DNA from: DASSFG01 sp035547915
Lineage (GTDB): Bacteria; Planctomycetota; Planctomycetia; Pirellulales; JAICIG01
Direction of reading: 5' to 3'
Assembly: GCA_035547915.1 (NCBI GenBank)
Contig: DASZTS010000004.1
Location: 41,781-105,780, forward strand
Length of the DNA stretch: 64,000 nt
The first letter of the stretch is position 1. Each line of letters begins with the position of its first letter. Both the position numbers and the translations under genes were made by a program. Below are positions 52,601 through 60,831 of the stretch, in pieces. The notes below the pieces were generated by a model that searched no databases, was not told the origin of the DNA, and saw only the letters and a list, made by a program, of their open reading frames with translations.

Positions 52601-52722
52601 TGCGCCGAGACCGTTGTTAGGAGAAGCGACACGACCCCCAACGAAGAGATCGCACGGGCTGCGCCACCGAAGCAGACCGATCGCCGCCCCGCTTCTTCTA
52701 CTCTGTGCCATTCCCGGATCAT
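49612..52722 (-). CDS. Exported PPC-domain protein with a long coiled-coil insert
   Basis: 1036 residues. After a signal-like stretch (SLGVVSLLLTTVSAQ), an Ig/IPT-like domain and PPC-type domains follow (EVEPNSSWEKANEG, FYKFMARKGERLLIDC, then EQEPNNTPAKAQKL, DHDWFTFEATKGDSYVIEV). Beta domains come next. Residues about 730-905 form an Ala/Lys/Glu-rich coiled coil (AAIKRQADIEKILAERQTAL, AAEDAAKKAVEVRTTAEKTL). A final beta domain closes the protein. It follows the DUF1549/DUF1553-type gene by 49 bp on the same strand, as in other planctomycetes. The coiled coil inside a beta-rich protein is unusual. Confidence 0.88.
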   Translation of the reverse strand: MIREWHRVEEAGRRSVCFGGAARAISSLGVVSLLLTTVSAQPPLARLSSAFPPGGKQGSAFEVTVTGTDLDNANRLFFSHPGIAAQQVILEPTEFDPQPHPAEGKFRVSIAADVPPGTYEVRAAGRYGLSNPRTFVVDTRNEANEVEPNSSWEKANEGALGGVMNGVANGGADRDFYKFMARKGERLLIDCQARRIDSRLDPMLVLYDAGGNELVSAHDGSHRDTLLDYTVPADGQYIVEVHDFVYNGGVDYFYRLAIGAGPYVDFVFPPAGPPGSNQTYQIYGRNLPGGQPAPGLTVDGRPLEVVSAPIALPAVAEADRLPAAMLIEPASSGIDALLYRHPSPQGPCNPVLLSFATAPVVAEQEPNNTPAKAQKLSPPCECVGQFYPIGDHDWFTFEATKGDSYVIEVVAQRLGEATDPYLVVEQVTIDKDGKEQVKELQQVDDFTVNLGDFDYDTLNDDPSFRFTAPDTGTYRILVRDLYSSSRGDPRFVYRLAVRSEHPDFRLVALPKFPGAQPNQQQSLVWSPNLHKGGSDEIRIVAFRRDGFDAEIVVSAEGLPGGVTAQPVTIGPGRSSASLVLMAADGATPTVAPFRLVGKARIGTTEVAHAARAASIVWPGQPGQFNARSRLSGELVLAVSEGEVAPFTLTMAGNPLEMSRAGKIDVPVTMTQRGDFKGNVTLSVVGLPPNMQPANQQMNAGPGETKFTINLQTNAPVGTFSFHLLGTIQHTYRHNPEAAEAAIKRQADIEKILAERQTALRTANEKKNAAAQTAQQTDGEMKRAQQAHETAKNNANDAEAKSKAAQQALATAQANLDKDKENKSLQDALEVAKKNLAAAEDAAKKAVEVRTTAEKTLTEATAKAQTAATDKVAADKAATEADTKVKTAEQARQTATQTANNARNMANPRNINIGYPSMPVTLKVTPAPITIAVAGANATLKQGAKLELPITINRLYDFTNPVQFNVQFPGGVGGLNIPQLTIQSGQNQGNLSITAADNATPGRHELRLLANLQFNNQNLQVIETVPLVIEQVEVAKK

Positions 52723-52771
52723 GCGTGCGTTGTCCTTTGTCGACTATCGGGCAGACGGTGTCCGGCGGCTC

Positions 52772-55291
52772 TCAATGATTGAACAAGAATTCCTTCGTAT
52801 TGATCAGCGCCCAAAGAATATCCTCGAATGCCTGCTGTTTATTCGGGTGCTTGTCGAGGTACTCGAGCGTGAGCGAGAGCTCGCCGGCATCGGGTGAACG
52901 GGCATAGGCCCAGGCATACAGCTCGCGAACCTTGTCGTCGTCCTCTCTATCCTTTTCGCGGGCCAGCTTGGCGGCGCGGCCTTCGCCGGCCTGCAGCTTG
53001 CCTTGAACTTCGTTCGAGTTCAGCAGGTGCAGGCTCTGCGCCAGGTTGGCTTCCTGCGACCGCTCGCACTCACACGGGCTGGTCGCCATCGGGCGACCGA
53101 ACACGGTGAGAAAGTAGTTGTTCACGCCACTGTCGGGCAATTGCACGGCCCGCGTTCCCGTCGGCAATCCATTGAAGTTGGTGACCGTGGCGGTGACTTG
53201 ATTCAAGGCGTCGTAGAGCACTTCGGCGTTGAGCCGCTTGGCATGGAAGTAGGAGAAATTCTGCTTGTCCGAGGCGTTGTAGTCGTTCGGCTCCGAGCTG
53301 AGCTGATACGTGGTCGATCGGCAGATGGTGCGAATCAGGTCCTTCATGTCGAACCGGCTATCGAGGAAATGCTTGGCCAGCGCCCGCATCAACTCGGGGT
53401 TCGAGGCCGGGTTCGTCACCCGCATGTCGTCTTCGGGTTCGACAATGCCCCGGCCGAGGAAGTGCTTCCAATAGCGGTTCGCCAGGGCCGACGCGAAGAA
53501 CGGGTTGTCGGGCGACGCCATCCAATCGACGAGTGTCTGCCGCGGATCGTGGTCGGGCTCGATGGTGAGCGGTTCGCCGCCCAACCCGGCCGGCTTCAGG
53601 TCTTCGCCGCTGCGCGGATTGCGGGCCTGTGCCGGACCGCGGTTATGGAAGATCCGCTGTTCGTCGCGCGGCTGCAACCCGTTGATGCCGTTCTTCCGCC
53701 CGACGCGCGAGAAGAAGGCCGCGAAGGAGTAATAGTCGTGTTGGCTCCAGCGCTCGAACGGATGATGATGGCAACGGGCACACTGTAGCCGCAGGCCGAG
53801 GAAGAGCTGGGCCGTATCCTCGAGCTGCTTCTCGGCCGTTTCGACGGCGCGATACCAGGCCACCGGCGGATTCTGGCCCATCTCGCCCGACGCGCCCACG
53901 ATCTCGCGCACGAATTGGTCGTAGGGCTTGTTGGAGAGCAGGCTGCGGCGGATCCAATCGTGGAACGAGTAGGTGCCGCGCGTGTAATTCTGGTTCACTC
54001 GCTGGTTGCGGAGAATGACGCTCCATTTGTTGGCGAAGTAATCGGCGTAGCCGGCGCTGTCGAGCAGGCGGTCGATCAGCTTGTCGCGCTTCTGCGGGTC
54101 GTTGTCGGCGACGAACGCTTGGGCCTCGTCGCCGGTCGGCAGTCGGCCGGCGATGTCGAGCGAGACACGGCGGACGAATGTCGCGTCGTCGCACAGCGGC
54201 GAAGGGGGAATACCGAGCGCCTTCAACTTGGCGAAGACCAACTCATCGATGAAGTTGCGCCGGGGCGGCAAGTCCTTGTCGGCGACTTCGATGCCGAGCG
54301 GGAGCGTGGCCCGGAAGACCGACACCTGCCCCTGGAAGCGGGCCATCACCGCCACGTCGCCCGTCAGTCCCAGCGTGTGTGCCAGCCCGGTCGCAGAAGC
54401 CTCGGCCATTTCGCCGTCATTCGATTCATATTGGGCCACATGGGTGACGTCTTCGACCGAGCCATCCGTGTAATGGGCCAACACGGCGAGTTGCTGTTGG
54501 CTGTCGCGCTCCATGGCCCGCGACGCGGGAAAGACCTCGATTCGCTCGACGACCGGGTCGTCGGGCTTGCCGTAGGGCATTCCCTGCTCGAGCCAGCGGA
54601 CGATCAGCCCATATTCGAAGCCGTCCCTATCCAGACGGTGTCCACCGCCGTGAGGCACCGTGTTCGAGGCCTTCAACAGCAACAGGCTCTGATCGGGCGC
54701 GCTGGGAAAGAGCCGGCGACCGCGACCCTCCTTGACCAGAAATTCATAGTCGTCGCTCGGATAGAACCCGAGCAGCGACAGCCGAAAACCGTTCTGGCCC
54801 GTCGACTTGCCGTGGCAGCCGCCGGAGTTGCAGCCGTTCTTGGTGAAGATCGGCACGATCTGGTTGGCAAAGTTGATCGGTCGCGGCGTACCGAAGTTCT
54901 TGATCTCTATCTTCGTGGAGGCTTTCGCGCCGCCGACGGTGGCCACGATCTTGGCGGTGCCGTCGGCCAGCGGAGTGATCAGGCCCGCCGGATTGATCGA
55001 GACGATACCCGCCGGAGAAGCGGTCCACGCGACGGTCGGCGTCACGTCTCGCACCTGGCCGCTCGCATACCGTCCGTCGACGAGCAACTGCTTGCGGGCG
55101 TCGGGTCCGTTGAGGGCCGGCTCGCCGGCGACGACGATCTTGACCGCCGTCAAACGACCGGGGTCGCCCAAGCCGGGTGTCTTGATAGGTGGATTGGCCG
55201 GCGGACTGCTCTCATCCGCCGCCAAGGCCGCGAGGCCTGAACCGGCAGTCACCAACACCCACGCCGCCACCGCCATTGGCATGTGCCGCAT
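52772..55291 (-). CDS. DUF1549/DUF1553 protein with Ig-like and CxxxCH domains
   Basis: 839 residues. A signal peptide (MAVAAWVLVTAGSGLAALA) is followed by a bacterial Ig-like (BIG2-type) domain, then NGCNSGGCHGKSTGQNGFRLSLLGF, a planctomycete variant haem-binding motif, and the DUF1549 (ADASATGLAHTL; IPPSPLCDDATFVRRVSLDIAGRLPT in the DUF1549 style) and DUF1553 (RIFHNRGPAQARNPRSGEDL; ANRYWKHFLGRGIVEPEDD) domains. AAGGAG lies 8 bp before the start. It precedes the PPC-domain gene and a DUF1501 gene lies a few kb away; these are commonly co-located in planctomycetes. Probably an envelope-associated oxidoreductase or binding protein. Confidence 0.93.
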   Translation of the reverse strand: MRHMPMAVAAWVLVTAGSGLAALAADESSPPANPPIKTPGLGDPGRLTAVKIVVAGEPALNGPDARKQLLVDGRYASGQVRDVTPTVAWTASPAGIVSINPAGLITPLADGTAKIVATVGGAKASTKIEIKNFGTPRPINFANQIVPIFTKNGCNSGGCHGKSTGQNGFRLSLLGFYPSDDYEFLVKEGRGRRLFPSAPDQSLLLLKASNTVPHGGGHRLDRDGFEYGLIVRWLEQGMPYGKPDDPVVERIEVFPASRAMERDSQQQLAVLAHYTDGSVEDVTHVAQYESNDGEMAEASATGLAHTLGLTGDVAVMARFQGQVSVFRATLPLGIEVADKDLPPRRNFIDELVFAKLKALGIPPSPLCDDATFVRRVSLDIAGRLPTGDEAQAFVADNDPQKRDKLIDRLLDSAGYADYFANKWSVILRNQRVNQNYTRGTYSFHDWIRRSLLSNKPYDQFVREIVGASGEMGQNPPVAWYRAVETAEKQLEDTAQLFLGLRLQCARCHHHPFERWSQHDYYSFAAFFSRVGRKNGINGLQPRDEQRIFHNRGPAQARNPRSGEDLKPAGLGGEPLTIEPDHDPRQTLVDWMASPDNPFFASALANRYWKHFLGRGIVEPEDDMRVTNPASNPELMRALAKHFLDSRFDMKDLIRTICRSTTYQLSSEPNDYNASDKQNFSYFHAKRLNAEVLYDALNQVTATVTNFNGLPTGTRAVQLPDSGVNNYFLTVFGRPMATSPCECERSQEANLAQSLHLLNSNEVQGKLQAGEGRAAKLAREKDREDDDKVRELYAWAYARSPDAGELSLTLEYLDKHPNKQQAFEDILWALINTKEFLFNH

Positions 55292-55486
55292 CCGCTTCTC
55301 CTTGCCTTCAACCGGACTGCCGAACCAAATACGCACCCTCGCCCCGGCCTGTCACCAAGTAAATGACCGGCGGGCGGCCAGCGTTTCACGATTTTCTCAC
55401 GAATCACCCATCAGTGCAACTTGATCGGTGGGGGCGGCAGAGGGAATGGGAGACGCTCTGCAAGCGCCGCCGGCGTTCGGCGCAAA

Positions 55487-56131
55487 TCAGTTAGAGCCGA
55501 ATCGGTCGCGTACCCAGGCTCGGAAGGCATTTAACCAGGCCGATTCGTCGAGCGCCTGCTCGACGATCAGGAACTGCTCCAGGTCTTTCACCCGCAGCGA
55601 CGGCAAGTTCCGGCTCATCTCGGTTGGGCGATAACCGCCGTCTTCGTCCAGCACGTAGGCTCGCAATTCAGCGTTGTGCCAAATCCAGACCTCGCCGACG
55701 CCGAGGGCGGCATAAACGGCTATTTTATCGACATCGCCGTGACGTACCCCCACTTCGATCGCCAGATCGGGCGGCGGCTCATGGCCCAGTTCCACGCGGG
55801 CGCGGCGCGAAACCAGACCGTGGTTGCGGATGTAGTAGCATTCGTCGGCCTCGAGCCCTTTATGAAGATCGGGGCGCCGCCAGGTCGTCGAACGCAAACT
55901 GCGGCGAGGGATGTTCAGGTCGGCCGTAAATGCCTCGACGAGCTGGGCGATCAACTTCGAGATATTCTCGTGCTGGTCCGAGGGGCTCATCATCTCCAGT
56001 GTGCCGCCATCGTAGGTCATGCGAATGGCAGCGTTGACCTCCAGATCGCGCAGGGTTGCGTAGAGTTCCCATGGCACGCCCTGCAACGCGATTCGCTGTT
56101 CGGGGACGATTTCCAGTTCGATCGTTGCCAT
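55487..56131 (-). CDS. Uma2 family (DUF820) nuclease-fold protein
   Basis: 214 residues of the Uma2/DUF820 family, a PD-(D/E)XK-like fold. RMTYDGGTLEMMSPSDQHENISK and PPDLAIEVGVRHGDVDKIAVYAALGVGEVWIW hold the conserved Glu/Asp and Lys-like positions. The family is highly expanded in planctomycetes and cyanobacteria; its real role is unclear. It lies between the DUF1549/DUF1553 and DUF1501 genes, on the same strand. Confidence 0.93.
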   Translation of the reverse strand: MATIELEIVPEQRIALQGVPWELYATLRDLEVNAAIRMTYDGGTLEMMSPSDQHENISKLIAQLVEAFTADLNIPRRSLRSTTWRRPDLHKGLEADECYYIRNHGLVSRRARVELGHEPPPDLAIEVGVRHGDVDKIAVYAALGVGEVWIWHNAELRAYVLDEDGGYRPTEMSRNLPSLRVKDLEQFLIVEQALDESAWLNAFRAWVRDRFGSN

Positions 56132-56255
56132 GGGCTAATCGCCGTGCTTGAGGCCGAGTGAGCCGTCTAAACCCAAGAGCCGGGTTTCGCACTCCAAGAC
56201 GCCGCGCAAGGCGACGTTTCGGAGCCTGTTTTCAAGACAATTATACCTGTACCAG

Positions 56256-57758
56256 CTATACCAGCAGCTCGGTCACCACCTCGCCTTCCACGAGTGGCAG
56301 GGGGCGGCCGAGGGCGTCGTGGACCAGTGTGTGATGGTCGATGCCCAAGAGATGGTACATCGTGGCGAGCAGATCTTTGGGGCTGACGGGGCGCTGGGCC
56401 ACATCGCCGCCATGCTTGTCGGTGGCGCCGAGCACGAAGCCGCGCTTGATACCGGCCCCGGCCACGACGGTCGAGTAGGCGCGCGACCAATGGTCGCGGC
56501 CGCCGCCCTGCACCTTGGCCAATTGGGGTGTACGCCCGTGCTCGCTGGTGCAGACCACGAGTACGTCGTCGAGCAGGCCGCGACGATCGAGATCGGTCAT
56601 GAGGGCATGCCAACCCTGGTCGAAGCCCGGGCAGAGTTCCTGGCGCATGCGGGGATAGTGGTTCCAGTGCGTGTCCCAACCGCTCCCCGCCAGGCCGTAT
56701 TCGTCCCAGAACAGTGTGACCACGCGGCCGCCCGCTTCGACCAACCGCCGCGCGGCCAGGCAGCCGATGCCGAACAACGTGTCGCCGTACAGGTCGCGCG
56801 TCTCGGCCCCCTCCAGCCGCACGTCGAGCGCCGAGCGCAGTTTGCTCGATTGCAGCAGGTCGTAGGTCATCGACCGATAACGGTCGAGTTGGCGGCCGCT
56901 GGCCGTTTCGTTCAGATGCCCGCGCATCTGGTCGAATTGCTCGACGAGCGTACGGCGGCGACTGAGCCGATCGAGCGTGACGTCACCCGCCAGGCTCGTG
57001 GCCGAGGGGACGACGAAATGGCTGTCGGGCGAGAGGCCGATGTAAGGGTCGTTGTCGGTATAGGTCTGCTGGGCCAGCGTCTTGACGAGCGAGCGGGTCG
57101 CCTGGCCGACAAAGTCGGTCCACACGGGATTGTATTCGCCGCCCAAGAAGGCCGCGTAGGGGCCGGCGCGCGGCACCTCGCCGACGCGGCGCGTGCTCAT
57201 GTGCCAGGGCAAGGCGATGTTGGCCGGTATCTCCGTCGAGCGGGCCCGGTCGGGCGTGCGCGAGTCGACGTAATCGACGACCGATCCGAAGAAGGGCCAA
57301 TGCCGCGGATCGCGCGGGCTGAGTTCCATGGCCACGTCGATGGCCGGCACGCCCGTCAGCGCGAAGGCCACGCCGTGCAGCGGATACGGGTGGGTCATCG
57401 AGCGGATCACCGAGCAGCGATCCATCACCTGCGCCGACTTCGGCAACAGCTCGCACACATCGAGGCCCGGCACGTTCGAGGCGATGTGATTCAATTCACC
57501 GCGAATCTCGACCGGGGCCTGCGGTTTGGGGTCGAACGTTTCGAGCTGGCTGGGCGAGCCGTAGAGATGGATCAGGATGACGCTCTTGGCCTTGCCGAAC
57601 GTGCCCGCGCCAACTTCGGACGGAGCGGCCGAGACTTCTTGCAGCCGGAGCATCTCGGGCAGCGTCAATCCCGCCAGGCCCAGCCCACCCACACGCAGCC
57701 AATCACGGCGCGAAAGGCCTTCACACAGGGTACGGCGTGAGCCAAGGATACTGAGCAT
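56256..57758 (-). CDS. DUF1501 (sulfatase-like) exported protein A
   Basis: 500 residues with a Tat-type signal (SRRDWLRVGGLGLAGLTLPEML). The DUF1501 core is clear: VILIHLYGSPSQLETFDPKP, WDTHWNHYPRMRQELCPGFDQGWHALMTDL and TSEHGRTPQL, which resembles a metal-binding alkaline phosphatase superfamily site. A phosphatase-like or sulfatase-like activity is possible; DUF1501 is often next to DUF1549/1553 genes as here. The domain is exported folded if the Tat motif is real. Confidence 0.93.
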   Translation of the reverse strand: MLSILGSRRTLCEGLSRRDWLRVGGLGLAGLTLPEMLRLQEVSAAPSEVGAGTFGKAKSVILIHLYGSPSQLETFDPKPQAPVEIRGELNHIASNVPGLDVCELLPKSAQVMDRCSVIRSMTHPYPLHGVAFALTGVPAIDVAMELSPRDPRHWPFFGSVVDYVDSRTPDRARSTEIPANIALPWHMSTRRVGEVPRAGPYAAFLGGEYNPVWTDFVGQATRSLVKTLAQQTYTDNDPYIGLSPDSHFVVPSATSLAGDVTLDRLSRRRTLVEQFDQMRGHLNETASGRQLDRYRSMTYDLLQSSKLRSALDVRLEGAETRDLYGDTLFGIGCLAARRLVEAGGRVVTLFWDEYGLAGSGWDTHWNHYPRMRQELCPGFDQGWHALMTDLDRRGLLDDVLVVCTSEHGRTPQLAKVQGGGRDHWSRAYSTVVAGAGIKRGFVLGATDKHGGDVAQRPVSPKDLLATMYHLLGIDHHTLVHDALGRPLPLVEGEVVTELLV

Positions 57759-57882
57759 GTCATACTCGCGCGGGCAAAAGCTCCGCCGCCGGCGACAGCC
57801 ATCGGAGCCGATTGATATGTTAGCCGTTTCCGCAGGACGAATCCAGCGCGACGGTGTCGGCCAGCGGCCCGGCTTGAGGGAG

Positions 57883-58773
57883 TCACGGGCCGGCGATACG
57901 GCAGCGGGGCAACGCCTGGCCGAGATGGGTCACGCCGGCGCGGGTGACGTGTGTCCGGCGCACAAAGACCAGTTGCAGGTCCGGCAACTCTTCGAGGCAG
58001 GCGAGTCCACGATCGGAAACCTGCGTGCCGTCGAGAAAGAGCATTTCGAGCCCCCGGGCCTCTTGCAGCTCCGAAAGGCCGGCGTCGGTGATGGGGGTGC
58101 TGGTCAACCATACGGCCTGCAAGCCAGGCAGGCCGCGCAGATGGGCGAGGGCAGCGTCGGTGATCTGCGTGGAGTCGAGAGACAGCCAGGCGAGTCGTTT
58201 CAGACCGGCGAGGTGTGTCAGCCCGGCATCGGTGATGCGGGTGAAGGACAGCCCCAGGTCCTCCAGGCAGGCCAGGTTTTCCAGATGTTCCAACCCGGCG
58301 TCGCTGACCTGTGTACCGGCGAGCGAGAGTTTGGCCAGACCCGTCAGCCGTTCGACATGGGCCAGCCCAGCGTCCGTCACCTGTGTGCCGTCGAGGACCA
58401 GCGACTTGAGGCCGCTGAGCCGCGCCACTTCCGCCAGCCCGGCGTCGTTTATCTGGCTGCGGCGCAGATCGACTTCTCGAACATCGTCCAAATATTCCGC
58501 CGGCAACCATCGTCGCAACCAGTCTTTCGTGATCGGTGGTAACGCGCCCAGCGGCCCCGTGTTCGGTCCACCGTATGTCACTCGTCCGCCGAAGCTTTCG
58601 ATCGTCGTGACAGCCCGCCGTTGCTTCTCGGCCAGCACGATGACCAGCGTCAAGGCGAGGCCGAAGAAAGTCGCGACAATGAATACGCACTTCAACGCGG
58701 CCGGTCGCCAACCTCGGTCGGGACGGCATCGGCCGGCCAGTTGTGTGAGCAGGCGAACCATGCCGCCCAGCAT
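57883..58773 (-). CDS. Leucine-rich-repeat protein with N-terminal membrane anchor
   Basis: 296 residues. A membrane helix (CVFIVATFFGLALTLVIVLAE) precedes about eight LRRs of roughly 24 residues, of the form 'TDAGLxxLxxLxxLxxLxLxxTxI' (for example TDAGLAHVERLTGLAKLSLAGT). Such planctomycete LRR proteins are likely extracytoplasmic recognition or adhesion scaffolds. A TTG at 58797 would add 8 residues; ATG at 58761 is another alternative. Confidence 0.88.
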   Translation of the reverse strand: MLGGMVRLLTQLAGRCRPDRGWRPAALKCVFIVATFFGLALTLVIVLAEKQRRAVTTIESFGGRVTYGGPNTGPLGALPPITKDWLRRWLPAEYLDDVREVDLRRSQINDAGLAEVARLSGLKSLVLDGTQVTDAGLAHVERLTGLAKLSLAGTQVSDAGLEHLENLACLEDLGLSFTRITDAGLTHLAGLKRLAWLSLDSTQITDAALAHLRGLPGLQAVWLTSTPITDAGLSELQEARGLEMLFLDGTQVSDRGLACLEELPDLQLVFVRRTHVTRAGVTHLGQALPRCRIAGP

Positions 58774-58831
58774 GAAACGATCGCGGAAAGCGGGCAAGAT
58801 CAGTATTCGGCCCCGCCGCCGCGACGCACAA

Positions 58832-59290
58832 TCAGGCGCCGAGCCGGGAGACGAACTTTCCGGCGATCTGGTAGAACAGCCCGACCGGCGTGCATCGCAG
58901 CACCTCGGCCAGCACGCGCAGTCGTTCGCCCGATTCCGATTTGATCTCGAGCGCCAGATATTTCTCGGAGACGCGCCGCGTGTGATACATGGCGATGCCG
59001 CTGGCGGAGATGTCGCGCGTGCAGGCGATGAACACGTCGCCCGCCTTCTTCAACTCTCCGTCGACGGACACCGCCGCCACCGGCACGCTCACCGCATAGC
59101 GCGGCTCGCGCCGCTGTTCCGGACCGACGTAATACTCGGCGGCTCGCACCAGGCGGCGCACAAACGCGGCGATGGCCACGGGCGGGCGCAGGAGCTGCTC
59201 CGTTTCGAAATTGGAAACCGCATCGAGCGCGGCGAGCGCGTCGCTGTCGGGCATCAACGGATTCGTGGTCTGCTCGACGTCCGGGATCAT
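58832..59290 (-). CDS. PilZ-domain protein (c-di-GMP effector)
   Basis: 152 residues from MIPDVEQTT. After about 60 residues, RREPRYAVSVPV and DISASGIAMYHTRR give the PilZ RxxxR and DxSxxG signatures that bind c-di-GMP. No output domain is attached. The gene diverges from a GGDEF cyclase 302 bp away, a pairing that suggests local signalling. Cytoplasmic. A longer in-frame start exists, but its residues are atypical. Confidence 0.88.
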   Translation of the reverse strand: MIPDVEQTTNPLMPDSDALAALDAVSNFETEQLLRPPVAIAAFVRRLVRAAEYYVGPEQRREPRYAVSVPVAAVSVDGELKKAGDVFIACTRDISASGIAMYHTRRVSEKYLALEIKSESGERLRVLAEVLRCTPVGLFYQIAGKFVSRLGA

Positions 59291-59592
59291 CGGAGTTGTG
59301 TTGCGCACCGGGCAAAAGTCGGGGGTGCCGTACCCCGAAAAGCTTAGTTCATGTCCTGGTCGCGGGAGGCCCGATCTTGGCAGATTTATGGCCGCGCCCG
59401 CGTTGCAACCGTTGCAATCCGTCCTCGGCAAAAAGTGAATGTCGGCGCACTTGCAGGTATCTGCGCACGACCTACGGTTAACCGAGCGGGCAAGTTACTC
59501 CGACCATGCTGCGTTGGCGCTGCCGAACACGGTCGCTAAGACAGCGCCTTACCTTAGAAAAATGGCCTCCGCGGACGGGCCGAAGTTTTGAC
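59291..59592. promoter_or_regulatory. Divergent intergenic region with 9-bp direct repeat
   Basis: CGTTGCAA occurs twice in direct tandem at 59401-59418. A CGGGG/CCCCG hairpin-like palindrome lies at 59320-59337, closer to the PilZ gene. Both could be operator sites shared by the divergent genes; no firm promoter was seen. Confidence 0.3.
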
Positions 59593-60513
59593 ATGGTCAT
59601 CACTCTGCTCGTATCGGTCGTAGTCATCCAGGGCGCCGCTCTGGCCGCGGTGTTGGTCTATTTCTGGTTCTGCATCCCGGCACCCGCACCCGACGAGGAG
59701 CCGTCCGACGCCATCCGATCGCGCGACGGTCTGTTGGACGATTACCAAAACCTGCTGCGCGAAACACTCACGCGCATCGGCATGGAAGGCCAGTCGATCG
59801 CCGAGATCGGTGCGAGTGTGGCCGATCCCAACAACGACATCACGTCCGTGCTCCGACATGAGCTGACGGAGCGGGTCAACGGCCTGGTCGAGGCCAACAG
59901 CCGTCTGCGCAACGATCTGGCGTCGGCCAACGTGCGGCTGGAGATCCAATGCGCCGCACTCAAGCGGCTGACCGCCGAATCGCGCCACGATTGGCTCACG
60001 CAACTACCCAACCGCCGCGCCTTCGACGAGCGGATGGTCGAGCTCTATGGACGCTTTCAGCGCTATGGCGAGCAGTTCGTCATGGTGATCTTCGACGTCG
60101 ATAGCTTCAAATCGTTCAACGACAACTATGGTCATGCCGCGGGCGACGCCGTGCTGGCGGCCATCGCCAAGGTGGTGTCCGAGCGGCGCCGCAGTACCGA
60201 TTTCGTGGCCCGCATCGGCGGAGAAGAGTTTGCCATCCTCCTGACGCACACCACACTGAAGCAGTCGGAACAGTGCATCGCCGGTTATCGCCGGGCCATC
60301 GAGGCGACGACTCTGCGCAGCAACGACCGTCCGCTCCGCGTCACGGCGAGTTTTGGTGCTGCCGAGGTGACCACCGGCGAGGCCGCTGCCGATCTGAAAC
60401 ACCGGGCCGACCAGGCCCTCTATGCCGCCAAGGGGGCGGGCCGCAACTGCACCCGCTTTCACGACGGATCGGCCATCGTGGCTAGCTTGGTCGAAGAGTT
60501 GGCGGCGACGTAG
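59593..60513 (+). CDS. Membrane-anchored diguanylate cyclase (GGDEF)
   Basis: 306 residues. One N-terminal membrane helix (VITLLVSVVVIQGAALAAVLVYF), a helical linker, and a GGDEF domain: GGEEF at 209-213, an FDVDSFKSFNDNYGH metal-binding strand, and RSTD five residues before GGEEF, a canonical inhibitory I-site. It would make c-di-GMP and be feedback-inhibited. It is adjacent to and divergent from the PilZ gene. Confidence 0.93.
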   Translation: MVITLLVSVVVIQGAALAAVLVYFWFCIPAPAPDEEPSDAIRSRDGLLDDYQNLLRETLTRIGMEGQSIAEIGASVADPNNDITSVLRHELTERVNGLVEANSRLRNDLASANVRLEIQCAALKRLTAESRHDWLTQLPNRRAFDERMVELYGRFQRYGEQFVMVIFDVDSFKSFNDNYGHAAGDAVLAAIAKVVSERRRSTDFVARIGGEEFAILLTHTTLKQSEQCIAGYRRAIEATTLRSNDRPLRVTASFGAAEVTTGEAAADLKHRADQALYAAKGAGRNCTRFHDGSAIVASLVEELAAT

Positions 60514-60576
60514 CCTGCCGAAGGTCGACGAACCGCATCACCGGCCGCCTTGCCGGGCGCCGGCCGGCGCGGTCAG

Positions 60577-60780
60577 ATGGCATCCATGATCCTGCGGCTC
60601 CAATTCGGCTTACGAACGCTCTTGTGGCTGATGGTGGCGATCGGCCTGACCACGCTCACCCTGCAGAAATCTTACCGAGGCGGCGCCCCTTGGTGGGCCT
60701 TGACCGCACTGGGCACCTTCAGCCTGTTCCTGTGGCTGGTCTACCTTCCCGGGTTTTTGCCCAAGGGGTGGTGGAAGTAA
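60577..60780 (+). CDS. Very small membrane protein (RLQFGLRTLL type)
   Basis: 67 residues. The N-terminus MILRLQFGLRTLLWLMVAIG is the same signature seen at 2096, 4128, 4280 and 7408. Two membrane helices follow, with YRGGAPWW between them and a short tail PKGWWK. It follows the cyclase gene by 63 bp. ATG at 60586 is an alternative start. Function unknown. Confidence 0.6.
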   Translation: MASMILRLQFGLRTLLWLMVAIGLTTLTLQKSYRGGAPWWALTALGTFSLFLWLVYLPGFLPKGWWK

Positions 60781-60831
60781 CGCCGCCGTTCACAGCGCAA
60801 CGTAGTCGGACCTGACCGGCCGGGTGGTTGC

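Noticed and set aside
53915..55240. Long plus-strand frame opposite the DUF1549/DUF1553-type gene
   Set aside because: No motif, skewed composition, and fully inside a gene with multiple recognised domains.
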